NCBI RefSeq assembly: GCF_032854445.1
Contig: NC_088300.1
Coordinates: 46,369,682-46,433,681 of the forward strand
Length of the DNA: 64,000 bases
Reading direction: 5' to 3'
From: Liolophura sinensis
Taxonomy: Eukaryota > Mollusca > Polyplacophora > Chitonida > Chitonidae
In this document: positions 12,287 through 32,718 of the stretch, piece by piece
How positions within the stretch are numbered: position 1 is the first letter of the stretch
Layout: each line of letters opens with the position of its first letter
Notes under the pieces: model-generated
The model's database searches: none
What the model saw: the letters and a program-made list of their open reading frames with translations, nothing else
What the model was told of the DNA's origin: nothing
Made by a program: the position numbers and the translations under genes

Positions 12287-12560
12287 TTATTAAAAGATGT
12301 GTGTACATATATCCTGTCTTCTCGTCGCCGGGCGAATCCACGCCGCCAATGTGCTGGCATCACTGGCGTTAGGCCTAATATGCCGAAGACACCAGACTTG
12401 ACACCGCCTCACAACACCCCTCCACCCCCACCCCACCCCTTCACAACGGTATACTGACACCGGGCCAACCAGTCCTGTTTCCTTGCTCTAATCTCCCAGT
12501 GCTGGGCGCTAAACGAGGTAACAACAAGTACCATTTTTAAAGCCTTTAGTATGACCTGGG
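12287..12560 (-). mobile_element. SINE family B copy, degraded
   Basis: Antisense body: gccgaagacaccag, then gggccaaccagtcctg and tccttgctctaatctcccagtg. It matches 26175-26448 and 30231-30545. The tail side is eroded and no target duplication is evident. Confidence 0.65.
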
Positions 12561-12717
12561 AAACATTTCATCCCAGCTATTCTCCCGACTTCGAGGTTTA
12601 CATTCATATATCTATAAATACGACACATACTCAGCTAGGTTTGTAAACATGATCCACGGTGTTAGTAACGAGGTATCGACTACAACAAGCATGCGCAGCC
12701 AACATGTATTTATTAGA

Positions 12718-12960
12718 AGGACGTACCCTAATTCTTCGACCTTTTCGACCACCTCTGCAACCAATATCTGGAAACATTCTGAGAGAACAATCGGATGTAG
12801 ATAGCTAACATGCACAGTTTTATGATTTTTTTTCTTTAGTGGCACAAACAAAGCATTTTAGCGTCATTTTTATAATAAATGTATGCATAAATTCCAATGA
12901 AAAAAGTGCTGTAGAGGTTGAAAACCATGAAGATTTACAGTATGTTTGTTGTCTAGAAAC
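12718..12960. repeat. dispersed repeat C, copy 1
   Basis: Shares ctctgcaacca, attctgagaga, gcacagttttatga and gtatgcataaattcca with 22340-22545, and the second half with 49655-49770. About 240 bp with no ORF. Family unknown. Confidence 0.65.
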
Positions 12961-13083
12961 ATACCCACACGGGGTTGACGCCGTGAACATCATGCACATT
13001 CGAGTGGACGTAACGCTCTCGTAGCGGCAGACCTTTCCGAACTATCAATCAAGAACACACATTTAACCAATCATTGCAAAGAG

Positions 13084-13190
13084 GTCGACCGGATGTCCCA
13101 CATATTGGTTACAAATGATCAATCTTTCTGTGACGTCATGACGTTGCAATTGCTTTCACCGAAAATGGAATGAAAATGTTGAATTCGTAC
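13084..13190. repeat. dispersed repeat D with CRE-like TGACGTCA, copy 1
   Basis: Words ccggatgt-ccca, attggttacaaatg, gtgacgtcatg and aatggaatgaaaatg recur in the same order at 28738-28850. The copy sits about 330 bp upstream of the TMDD1-like start. The TGACGTCA palindrome could bind CREB/ATF factors; that role is inference. Confidence 0.6.
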
Positions 13191-13491
13191 TTTGTCATCA
13201 TAGTCAGCGCTAATTTTCTTCACCATCAACCCGTTCATTTTCCGCTTTTCCACTTTTTTTCCGCCTTCACATTAACGAAGGCCTTTCACGTCCACAAAGA
13301 AACATTGTGCCATTGAAGATTTGCCGACATTGCCATCATTTCGCGACAAGGGATGGTGTGATAATGAGCGTATGGGGTCCATACTCAACGCCACAACAGA
13401 GCAGCAATATTGGACGTCACAGTATCACTGGCATCTGCAGTGTTCCAAAGCCGTTATTTTGATTGTTACCGGTAGTTTATAAATAAGTCAA

Positions 13492-14226
13492 ATGACCTTG
13501 GTGCACGTTTGCCCTGTTTTATGGACTTTGTTGTTTCTCCCTTGCGCCTGCAGGTGCACGGTGGATCTCAACATCCACGAGATACAGTACATAGCGGATC
13601 ACTTGCAGGAGGGTAAATGTCGACAGCTGGCCGAAATTCTCCACTCGGAATCGTACATGTTGGCTAAGCTGGGGGACGGGGTTGACGAACCAAAACTGAC
13701 CTGCATAGAACTTCTAGTACTGTGGGACCAGACTGAGGGGAAAAACAAAACCTTCCACCATCTCACCCACAGATTAAGGCAAATAGGCGAGGCTGGATTG
13801 GCCAACAAAATATCCAAGACGGTATACCACGAGGAGTCAGCAGCCATCAAACGGGCATACCTGGATGATCCTTTTAAGAAAATCATTCACAAGAATTCGC
13901 CGCTGTTGGATAACCGTGTGAAGCAGCGCAAACACGTGGTATCCAGTGTCGAGGACGAAGACGATCCCTGGAACTCTTTTAAGTTAGCGTCTATCACATC
14001 GGGGGGGATTTGTGCTGGAGTTATTCTGTTACTTGTGCTCAGGACGGTCTGTACCGGAGTTATCACCCTTGTTGCACCTATTTTTTGTCCACCCTCTGTT
14101 ATTAAGGCGTGTGTTTCACGCTGGGAGAGAATGAAAGACTGCTGCAAACGCTGTAAATACAACACCAACAAGCATCTTCTCGGTGCTGGCCGGGGGAAAG
14201 GGAAATCCTCTACCCTCCCTGTGTGA
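13492..14226 (+). CDS. Signal peptide, death domain and membrane segment protein (TMDD1-like)
   Basis: Intronless, 244 aa. Residues 1-22 are a signal peptide. Residues 25-128 are a helical region of death-domain type, with conserved spacing LADHL-type start, GKCRQLAEIL, CIELLVLW, LTHRLRQIGEAGLA and DDPF. Residues about 165-199 form a hydrophobic membrane segment, followed by a Cys- and Lys-rich tail. The order of parts and the motif spacing match vertebrate transmembrane and death domain protein 1 as I remember it. If the topology is as predicted, the death domain faces the lumen or outside, unlike classical signalling death domains. Function is not established. It is divergent from the JmjC gene. 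Confidence 0.75.
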   Translation: MTLVHVCPVLWTLLFLPCACRCTVDLNIHEIQYIADHLQEGKCRQLAEILHSESYMLAKLGDGVDEPKLTCIELLVLWDQTEGKNKTFHHLTHRLRQIGEAGLANKISKTVYHEESAAIKRAYLDDPFKKIIHKNSPLLDNRVKQRKHVVSSVEDEDDPWNSFKLASITSGGICAGVILLLVLRTVCTGVITLVAPIFCPPSVIKACVSRWERMKDCCKRCKYNTNKHLLGAGRGKGKSSTLPV

Positions 14227-14245
14227 CCGTTAATCAAATAACCAC

Positions 14246-14251
14246 AATAAA
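14246..14251 (+). terminator. polyadenylation signal AATAAA for the TMDD1-like gene
   Basis: Canonical hexamer 20 bases past the stop codon, implying a very short 3' UTR. Confidence 0.7.
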
Positions 14252-16621
14252 ACTGAAAACATTTCTGTACGACATGTATAAAATGTCTTGTAGTCATTTT
14301 CTTGTGTAGTTATTTTGTTTTTGCAGTCATAGATGTGAGAATATTGACAATGTTATAATGAGAAGGTGTAATACACAATGCATATAAAGACTGATACTGT
14401 AAACAGGCGGATTGCAGATATAAAGACTTGATAGGCCCGTACTATAGGCAATCGTTAACGGCATTCCCCAGCCATTTCTTAATTGTTAATTCATAATTAA
14501 TAATAACATTAAGTAAATTCTAACTAATACGAAACTTATTAATAATAAAGAATAAATTAAAGAGTAAAAAAATAAAGAACATGCACTTTTCAATGTGCAA
14601 TAACATGAAATAACATAAGGTAAATTAAAAGCAAGCATTGCCTTGCATTTTACACATCCACTCATGAAACGGGCTGTATTACATATATATGAACACGACC
14701 GTCTGTCCATCTGTCCATATAACCACGCGTCCGCAGAATCCCTTCTTTGTTTAAATCACAATACCTAAGATCTGAAGTTTTAAAATACGTTTTTTTTTCC
14801 TGGGTATATAGATACATATTGATAAGGAGATACGTTTGATCCATAGTTGTCGAATTCGAAATTTGTCATAGTAATCAACCGGTTATATGCCTTTCAGTAA
14901 CTTTCAATGGGCCTACAGACGTCTTCTTGTTAAATACATATCCCTTCAAATCCCATAGTTTTGAACTTTTTTTTAATTTTAATTTTTGATGGATATATTC
15001 ATATCCTATAGTGTGAATGTTAAAGTCAGAATTTGTCTTTGTAATCTGCATATAGCCGTTTACATGTCAGTAAATCTGTACGAAGGTGCATGAATGTTAT
15101 GAAGGTGCATGGTTGACTGATTTCCAGTCAGACGCGGTCACTTGGCCTTTAGCTTGTGTGTAAACTCGTGTGCCTCTATGGGTTTCTACAGTGTTAAGTG
15201 GACAGACGCTTTGTACGGATTATGACCCATGGCGGGACTTTTATGCACATACAGGTTCTGTAATGAAGACCACTTTTATAACTGCAGCCAAATAGTCTTT
15301 TTTATTTTGATAGTTTTCATATAATTATTGAATGGTTTTTCCGCTTTTACGTTTTTCTTTGAGTCCTGTCAGTTTTTTGTCCAGATAACGTTTTTACTAT
15401 GGGTTCCAGTCATGCCTCCACTTAAAGTTCGAATGTATACCGTACGTATATGTACGTTTATCGGGCAAGTCTTCCAGAACATTTTTTTTTTTAATATCTC
15501 AGGGAATATAGCTGCATTGTCACAATAAACCGGTGAAGCCAATCTGAGGAATTATAGATGTTCTCTATAGATGTAAATGGTCACAAATACCCTTAGTTGT
15601 CTAGGGTGAATTAGTTTAAGGCCTTCGGCCTTTTGCACAGTTAACCCTATGGGGTGAGTCATTTAATCTGAACATATAACAGCATAGTGATAAGCATGAA
15701 AGCATGACGGTATGCTGTAGTTAGTTACACTAACAGCTTCATTATGGCTTTTTTTTTTTTTTTTTTGTTTTAACTTTTATCTCATGGTAGTTTAATTCGT
15801 GCGTATGATATTCTTCTAAGAACTTGCTGCAATCGTGGTTGACGCCAAAGAGGAGGAAGGGAGATAATTCTTCAAGGTAATATTTGTCGCTCTTCAGCGC
15901 AGAGGAAGAAAACGAAAGTCTCCAAAACAGGCGGCAACAACAAAAGCCGGGAAACAGACGTGGTAAATTGAAGCAGGTATTCGATTAATGTATCATGGGT
16001 GATGATGTAAATACTAATGTATGTCGCTAGGTTCATGGACTTGTAGAAAATATTTCTTGTCTGTATAGTAAGCTGGATTGAACTGGGAATCTCTAAACAA
16101 ATAGGCACACCCATCAGCTTGTGCTCTGGATTACTTTTTTTTTTTTTTTTTTGTATTTCTTCCAAGAATCGCTGTAGTAGCGCACGAGTGACGTGTCAGG
16201 ATTACATACATGTAGTACGTCATCCGGTGGCTGTCAAAAGGTATCATACTTACTGAGACCTAAGATTGAGGGCAAGGATCAGTTTTCCTGGATAGGCCTT
16301 GGGATGTGATGTGATTTCAAGATCTGTAGGGCTGTTATCAGAGTATTTTTACATATTTCAGATATTTGCTAGGCCTTTACATTGTTATAAAAATTATAGG
16401 GCTGTTGTAAAAACTAAGGTTATATTTACGTGTAACTGTCTACGTCACTATTTACTTCAATTCATTTATGCTTCGGTGAATGAGGCTGGCCAGATATGGA
16501 GGAGACCCTTTTCAGATGTAGTTCACGTGACAAAGGCATGTCACACACGCACATACATATTCAACCCTTACCATGTTCATCTGTCTTAAAAGCGTCTAAA
16601 ACCCATGGTCTGTCACATCAA

Positions 16622-16702
16622 TTCGAGTGGTGTAGTGGTGTAAGGAACCAGCTGAAGACCCTACATGCTGTCTGATGGAAGTTCGAATCCAGGGCATCCC
16701 AC
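16622..16702 (+). repeat. decayed tRNA-like / SINE-head block
   Basis: A-box-like gtggtgtagtggtgtaag and B-box-like agttcgaatcc are about 50 bp apart, but no cloverleaf can be closed. Probably the remains of a SINE head rather than a tRNA gene. Confidence 0.35.
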
Positions 16703-17999
16703 AACAAGTTAGGTAAATCCTTTCCAAAAAGTATAAATTGCGAATTTTGTCAATGACATTGACACTTGACAGAATCTAGAATGACAAATGTCGTATCTAC
16801 GCTGTTTTTCTTTGTATGCAAATTAAACATCTTCCCATTCAATTTTAACCAATGAAAAATCAGTAAAAGCATGTGACTGTGGGGGAAAAAATGATTTCAG
16901 AATGCAAGTGGAGATCAACACGTAAATATAACCATAGTCCTTACAACTCCCAACTGTAGCCTGGAAAACTAATATGTTAATATTTGCAGTGCAATTAGTT
17001 GAGTGTGGCTAATATCTTTATTACAGATTTAAAAAATACCCCAAAAAGAAGAAAAACAACCCCCCAAAACTCAGAAGGCAATGTCTTAGCTAATTTATAT
17101 AGGTATTATGCATTAAAAATGTTCAATAATTATAGAAAATTTCTTCATGCAGTCATCTTGACAGTTTCATTTTTTATAATTTGATATTAATGTGAACCTA
17201 AATTTTATGACTGGGATGATGCTGTGATTTAGATGCACGACTTTCAGTATCTATCAGGCGCATAAAGCACTAGTGCAATCCTACAGTTGATAATGAATCT
17301 CTGAGGTTCTACACTTGATCACTTCCTTTGGCTTAGGGGTCGTAGTGGCAATAAATAGTTGACAGTGCCCTTAGGCCCATTTTGGTTGCCTTACATGGAG
17401 TTTACAAGAAATCAAACCCTTCCACCAATATGACACAAGTCTGTATGTACAATTATGGCAAAGTGCAATAACTTGCCCAGCATGTAGATCAGGAGCTGCG
17501 GAACCATTACCAAAATGGGTTCTGAGCTGAGTCTCAAATTAGGAATCTGATGGGCTGAGTAACAAAAATGACTTCTGTAAAAAGATAGTGCGGGGACTGA
17601 AGCATGCCCACCAGTCTCCCAGCCCCCACCCAGAAAACTCCCCAGTCTTAATATACCCTAAAAGACCATAAATTTCATCCATGACTAACTTAAGCATTTT
17701 TCCCGATTTTTTCTGTTGATTTTATAAAGGTATGTTGAGGTTTGCTTGGAACATGGAATGATATTCTGCTGGGAAATTGTAAGTTTCAATGCCAGAAATA
17801 ATATTTTATGATATTTATTTGCCTCAAAAAATGCACTTTTGTGGACAAAATTTTAGGTCAGTTAGTGTAAGAGAAAACTTCTTGAGTATAGTCTCATGCT
17901 TTTGTCCTCTTGACTTTGTTGACAGGTTGTTATACACATTAATTTAATAACACAGGAATAAGGACAAGAATCACGACACGAATCACATAAAAGTTCACA

Positions 18000-27899
<9,900 letters not shown>

Positions 27900-28236
27900 T
27901 CAGATCTGTCATAAACCCGTATTCAGTTGAACGCTTTCAGATGGTACTCTAGCTAGTGCATGTAGATTATTGAAGGGCACAAAAAAGAATCTTATGGACA
28001 AATTTGTAGCTTACCAGCCGCATTTGCATTTTCATTACCCACCACATACCCTGCTGTGTGCCGCGATCTTGTCAAAGTCTGCTGTTGCAATGTATTAAGA
28101 GTATTGGGTCGCTTATAGAGGTAAGTAGACAAGTTTTGTTGAGATTTACTATGAAGTCTTTATATACGCTATTCGCCAGGAACAATTATTTACCTTAAGA
28201 CTGGCTTGTAAATGTATGTGCTATAGTAGAATGTGC

Positions 28237-28242
28237 AATAAA
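28237..28242 (+). terminator. polyadenylation signal AATAAA for RECQL
   Basis: Canonical hexamer 338 bases past the stop codon, with GT-rich sequence beyond (28260-28290). Confidence 0.65.
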
Positions 28243-28299
28243 AGATTTAAAGGCATACAACATCATTTTTGTCCTCTTTGTTGTATTTTAGTTAGTTCT

Positions 28300-28690
28300 G
28301 TCCAGCCTCTGGAATAACCTTGTCATACCTTATATTTCAAGAAGTATCGGCCTGAAATTTTATTGAATCTTACAATGACTTCAGTATTTAGAGCTGATTA
28401 ACTTTGGGACTAGAAATCGTTTGTTCTGTTGGTCAATATTATGACTTTAATACAGACGATATCCTTGGCCATGTGATGTCTCCAGAACTAATGGACCGAT
28501 TTTATCCAAATTTTTATTAAATTTTAAAATTACATGTATCTAAGCTCTCGAGCTGATCAACTTTGCAGTGCATGTATGTTTTATTTGTCTGTCTGTCAAT
28601 ATTATGACGTTATTGCAGACCATATTCTTGTCCGTCTGATATCTCCAGATCTATCGGGCCGATTCTGCCCAAATTTTAATCAAATCTTAA
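28300..28690. repeat. about 185-bp tandem duplication
   Basis: gagctgatta/caactttg, tcaatattatgac, tgatgtctccag/tgatatctccag and ggaccgatttt/gggccgattct occur twice in the same order. A related block begins at 29632 (cgtctgtccgtccg...acatctccag). Confidence 0.6.
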
Positions 28691-28737
28691 TTAAGAATAT
28701 GCATTTAGCCAGTCATAATCAATATTGTTACAAGTAG

Positions 28738-28850
28738 GTCAAACGGATGTTCCACGCATTGGTTACAAATGTTCAGTTGTTTTTGTGACGTCATGTCATT
28801 GGCTCTCATCGGGATTGGAATGAAAATGGTGGGACATTGGATTTGGTGCA
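28738..28850. repeat. dispersed repeat D with CRE-like TGACGTCA, copy 2
   Basis: acggatgttccac, attggttacaaatg, gtgacgtcatg and ggaatgaaaatgg are in the same order as 13084-13190. Confidence 0.6.
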
Positions 28851-28873
28851 TCCATCCCTAAGATAAATCAAAC

Positions 28874-29033
28874 GCCGCACGTGGGAAGATCTGTCAGCAA
28901 CCTGTAGATGGTCGTGGGTTTCCCCGGTCCTCTGCCCGGTTTCCTCTCACCATGATGCTGGCTGCCGTTGTATAAGTCAAACACTCTTGAGTACAGCGTA
29001 AAACACTAATCAAGTAAGTTAAGAAATAAATAA
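28874..29033 (+). mobile_element. SINE family A, 5'-truncated, with target-site duplication
   Basis: It begins inside the body (cgtgggaagatctgtcagca), runs to cttgagtacagcgtaaaaca and ends in aaataaataa. ataaatcaaac flanks it at 28863-28873 and 29034-29044, which supports 5' truncation during target-primed insertion. Confidence 0.8.
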
Positions 29034-29398
29034 ATAAATCAAACCCGAAGAAGGGGAGATAAAGGTGTGTTTGGTTCAAACAGTATTTTTCTGATTTCTC
29101 CTGGTTTTCATATACCTGGTTACCAGATAGTTTAGTTGGACTTTCGCCTGCTCAGAGACATGTCTGGAGTCCACCAAAAAGTTTAGAAATTGAGAAAAAA
29201 GGTCCTTGTGTCCATATGAATCTTAAAGCAAACATTTGTCCAGTGTGATAACGTTTGACATTGCTATGGCAGTGAATCATACGAGAATGTATTGTGTAAA
29301 TCGATTAACACAAAAAGATATTATTTATATGACTCACTGGTGTTTGACAGTGATACACCAAAATTTTTATAGGCCCGCCATTAGGTGGGGCGTATTAT

Positions 29399-29603
29399 TT
29401 TATTTATTTATTTGATTGGTGTTTTATGCCGTGCTCTGGAATATTTCACCTATACGACGGCGGCCAGCATAATGGTAGGTGGAAACCGGGCACAGCCCGG
29501 AGTAAACCCACGACCATCCGCAGGATGTTGACAGACCTTCCCACGTACGGCCGGAGAGGAAGCCAGCATGTGCTGAACTTGAACTCACAGCCACCGCATT
29601 GGT
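29399..29603 (-). mobile_element. SINE family A, 5'-truncated, with 15-bp target-site duplication
   Basis: Antisense tail ttatttatttgattggtg, a body including ccacgaccatccgcagga, and the B-box side ttgaactcacagcc. Truncated at the tRNA-like head. ggtggggcgtattat flanks it at 29384-29398 and 29604-29618, a perfect 15-bp duplication. Confidence 0.88.
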
Positions 29604-30079
29604 GGTGGGGCGTATTATGGTAAGATGCTTTGTCGTCTGTCCGTCCGTATCAGTGTTCTCGCTACATCTCCAGTTCTTTTTGCATGTACAGTTTTATATT
29701 TGAGTAGATATAGAAATGACGGTACCTCTCCTCGCTTGGCATTGAACCAATATTGCCAGCATATATACCCTATAAATCAAAGGATACATGGAAAGGTACT
29801 AGAAAATGAAGATTATGGTTTTAAGGAGAATGAAGAAAGGTATGCCAAAAATAAAATAAAAAATAGATAAATGAGAACAATTTCATTTTGGGAGTATTTT
29901 ATACTTCTTAATAAGAAGCTTTTATGTACCTTATATGTTTCTCAGTGTTAAGAAGAAAACAACCGTTTCATGTATCCTTTAATACATGAATATATTTGTT
30001 CTGGCGTATATGTATTTGTACATGTATATATATTTACCTGGAATCTTGATCAGATTTATATGCAAGTGTTTAGTTTTGT

Positions 30080-30200
30080 GGGAGGAGGAAACCGAAATAA
30101 ATTACCACTGCTTGATAGGTACTTGACAAACCCCCTGACTTAAAGCAGCAGCCGAACCAGCGATATGCCTGGAATCGCGCTGGTCAACCTGTGACCCCAT
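30080..30200. repeat. dispersed repeat fragment similar to 1395-1505
   Basis: gggaggaggaaaccg, tacttgacaaaccccctgac and ttaaagcagcagccgaacca. A diverged family with no ends visible. Confidence 0.4.
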
Positions 30201-30230
30201 TGCCATATGGGCCTCGGCGGGATCGACGCT

Positions 30231-30545
30231 TTAGAATGAATGGATGCTTCGGGTTTAACGTCGTAGTTAACGATTTTTCAGTCATATGACGAGGAGGAGT
30301 CTTTAGGTGTGTGTACATATCCGAGTCCATGCGAGTCCATGCCGCCAAAGTGCTGCCGCCATTGAAGTTTCATGCCGAAGACACCAGATATGACACCTCA
30401 GCAAGTTACATTATAGTGACACGGGGCCCTAACCTCTCAGTGATGAGCGCGCAGCGAGGCAGCAGAAAGTAGTTTTTGGTGTGACCTGACCCGGTGACCT
30501 TTCCCCGACTGCGAAGCGGACGCTTTAACGATTAGGTCAACGTCT
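30231..30545 (-). mobile_element. SINE family B, near full length
   Basis: Left end cttcgggtttaacgtcgtag and ttcagtcatatgacgaggag are the antisense tail. The body has tgccgaagacaccagatatg. The right end, gcgaagcggacgctttaacg, is the antisense tRNA-like head. Confidence 0.75.
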
Positions 30546-30591
30546 ACGACACTTTAGTCAAGGGCCCTTTAACTCCCCATGAGAAGTATAT

Positions 30592-30722
30592 TTTGTTTAT
30601 TTATTTGATTGGTATTTTACGCCGTACTCAAGAATATTTCACTTATACGACGGCGGTCAGCGTTATGGTGAGATCAAACTTAACAGAGCCGGGAGGCAGG
30701 TTGCTGGCAGACCTTCCTAATA
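30592..30722 (-). repeat. SINE family A, 5'-truncated
   Basis: tatttgattggtattttacg, ccgtactcaagaatatttca, then ggcaggttgctggcagacct. About half an element. Confidence 0.75.
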
Positions 30723-31401
30723 AGACTAATAAACTAAGACTAATATTGAAGTTTTTACTCCCTGGGAAAATTTTACCTTGCCAAAGTTTCGTCCAAATGT
30801 ATGTACATAATTCAGCATGGTTCTTTCCTTCCATATAAAATCTGGAGCTAATAACTTTTTTAGAATGACTGAGATCAAATAATCTAAAATTATAATTTGT
30901 TGAATTATAAAATATGTTGTCTGGGTGATTCTAGAATGAATTGTTATTTCAGCAGGTTATTTTGGCACAGAAGGCGCTCATATTCTATTAATACAACATA
31001 AAGACTGTCTCGAACTAACAAGATCAGCAACATTCTAGCATCATTCATGTAAGTTTCTGTTAAAATTAAGAGATTGCCATTAGTGTAAATAAATCGAATC
31101 AATAAATATGGGGATACTAGTCTACTGTATTTCCCGTCTGGAACGTATTAGGGTATATGACAGCAGCATCTCAATTCGGGTGCCTCATGTGACCGTCATT
31201 AGAAGGTGTAGCTTATGTGACGTGTCCTGGTCACGCGGGAACTAAATGAGCTCTCTTGCAAACTTGATCGGGTAAGTTTTGTGATATAAGGTCAAGAGTT
31301 ACATTCTGCAGTCCTCACGCCGATAACAAACATTTCTGAGTGGGCTAAGTATACTCACTGTTCAGGGCACAATAACCCAGGTTATGTATGTCTGCCTATG
31401 T

Positions 31402-31600
31402 GAGGTTCAGGTTTAACCTCGTACTTGACAAATTTTAAGTATGACGAGGAATCATGTATGTGTGTGTACATAAACTGTTTCTCCTTGTGGGTCAACCAGT
31501 CCTTGCTCAAACCTCTCAGAGCTGAGTGGCAAGGGAGTACCATTTTTAAAGTCTGGTATGACCCGATTCGGGTTTGAGGCGGACTCAAACATTTGTAACA
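31402..31600 (-). repeat. SINE family B fragment
   Basis: gtttaacctcgtacttgaca (antisense tail), gggtcaaccagtccttgctc, aacctctcagagctgagtgg and taccatttttaaagtctggt. Confidence 0.6.
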
Positions 31601-32214
31601 TTTGGCCACCGAAAGCTATGCCCCTGGAATAAAAACGCCTGTCAGTTGAAGGCCTTATGGTAATTTTACGACTGCAATATGCTTGCGAAGGAATATCCAA
31701 GCAGATGTCCTCAAGGTGAAAAATGCGCATTGTGGGTTGGGGAAATTGGTTTTTGTAGAAAACAGTACACTGTGTGGTGTCTCTGGAACTGTCGTCAGTT
31801 CACACAGCATTTTTTGTTCTTTTTTTTGGTTTTTTGTTACCGTTATTCATAACAGTTGTACGCACATTTTCTCACTGCAAATATATACATTTTTGAGCAC
31901 ATTTATATATTTAGCACAAGTCGCTTTTTATATCAAATATGACTAATACAATCAGCGTAACAAAACAGGCATGTAGAAGTCTTATTATATGAATCATAGA
32001 AATTATACAAAAATATAACAATTGAGAAAAGCATATTTCAGCAGCACACATCATGCCGCGGAGAAGCCTGATCGAATAAGCGCAGTCAGTTGCAATTCTC
32101 ACTATAGGAGTTAAATGAAGAATAAAACATACAGGACAACAATCATGAGAAAGATTTTTGAAGTCTTTTTCTACCGAGAAAATTACAGTTAGATTGTATA
32201 TAAAGGTGCATAAA

Positions 32215-32400
32215 GGCCATATTTTGGTGTTATGATTTACCATCATATCATTATTTTTTCACTTTTAGCGTAATCTGTGTATAATATCAGATAGTGTGAT
32301 TCATAGGTTTAGTTACATGTAGTATTGCATAAATAGATTTCAGAAAAATGCAGTTTGGGTTAGAAAAAATGCCTTTGCATCACCATACCAAAATATGGCC
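32215..32400. mobile_element. small fold-back element near the 3' end of TLR 1
   Basis: ggccatattttggtgttatg at the left and the inverse of catcaccataccaaaatatg plus gcc at the right make inverted ends of about 20 bp around an AT-rich core. No target duplication is clear. Confidence 0.4.
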
Positions 32401-32550
32401 GATAACACCAACCTCACTATTCCAAAGTATTAGTACTTTTCTCGGTCAACACAATATCTGAAATAAATAGTACACATATATTTAATACAGTTTTTCATCA
32501 TTTTTGTGATGATCCTTACATCCTTTTTCTTTTATCCTCCATTCAACGAG

Positions 32551-32706
32551 CAGGTCGTAAGTGGGCAGGTCTGGCAGCAACCTCGGATGGTCGTGGGTTT
32601 CCCCGGTATCCGCTCGGGTTCCTCCCAGCATAACGCTGGCCACCGTCGTATAACTGAAATATTCTTGAGTACGGCGTAAGACACCAATCAAATAAAAAAA
32701 TAAATT
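32551..32706 (+). repeat. SINE family A, 5'-truncated, 12 bp from the TLR 1 stop codon
   Basis: gtgggcaggtctggcagcaa, gatggtcgtgggtttccccg and cttgagtacggcgtaagaca, then an aataaaaaaataaat tail. It lies antisense in what should be the TLR 3' UTR. Confidence 0.75.
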
Positions 32707-32718
32707 TAAATCAACAGA

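Larger units (their letters stand above)
11892..13491. other. divergent intergenic region between the JmjC and TMDD1-like genes
   Basis: 1.6 kb separate the two start codons, so promoters for both directions should be here. It contains a SINE B copy (12287-12560), a copy of repeat C (12718-12960) and a copy of repeat D with a TGACGTCA palindrome (13084-13190). No coding sequence is seen. Confidence 0.6.
14227..17999. other. intergenic region upstream of RECQL, no gene recognised
   Basis: AT-rich with poly-T runs (around 15749 and 16135). A loose duplication lies at 14850-15080, where agaatttgtc...gtaatc...tcagtaa occurs twice. A decayed tRNA-like block lies at 16622-16702. No ORF resembles a known protein. 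The RECQL promoter must lie near the right end. Confidence 0.5.
28243..32718. other. repeat-filled region between RECQL and the first TLR
   Basis: No gene seen. Contains a roughly 185-bp tandem duplication (28300-28690), repeat D, several SINE A and B copies and a fold-back element. The two genes are convergent here. Confidence 0.6.

Noticed and set aside
16622-16702. tRNA gene
   Set aside because: A- and B-box-like words are present but no cloverleaf can be drawn. Better explained as a decayed SINE head.
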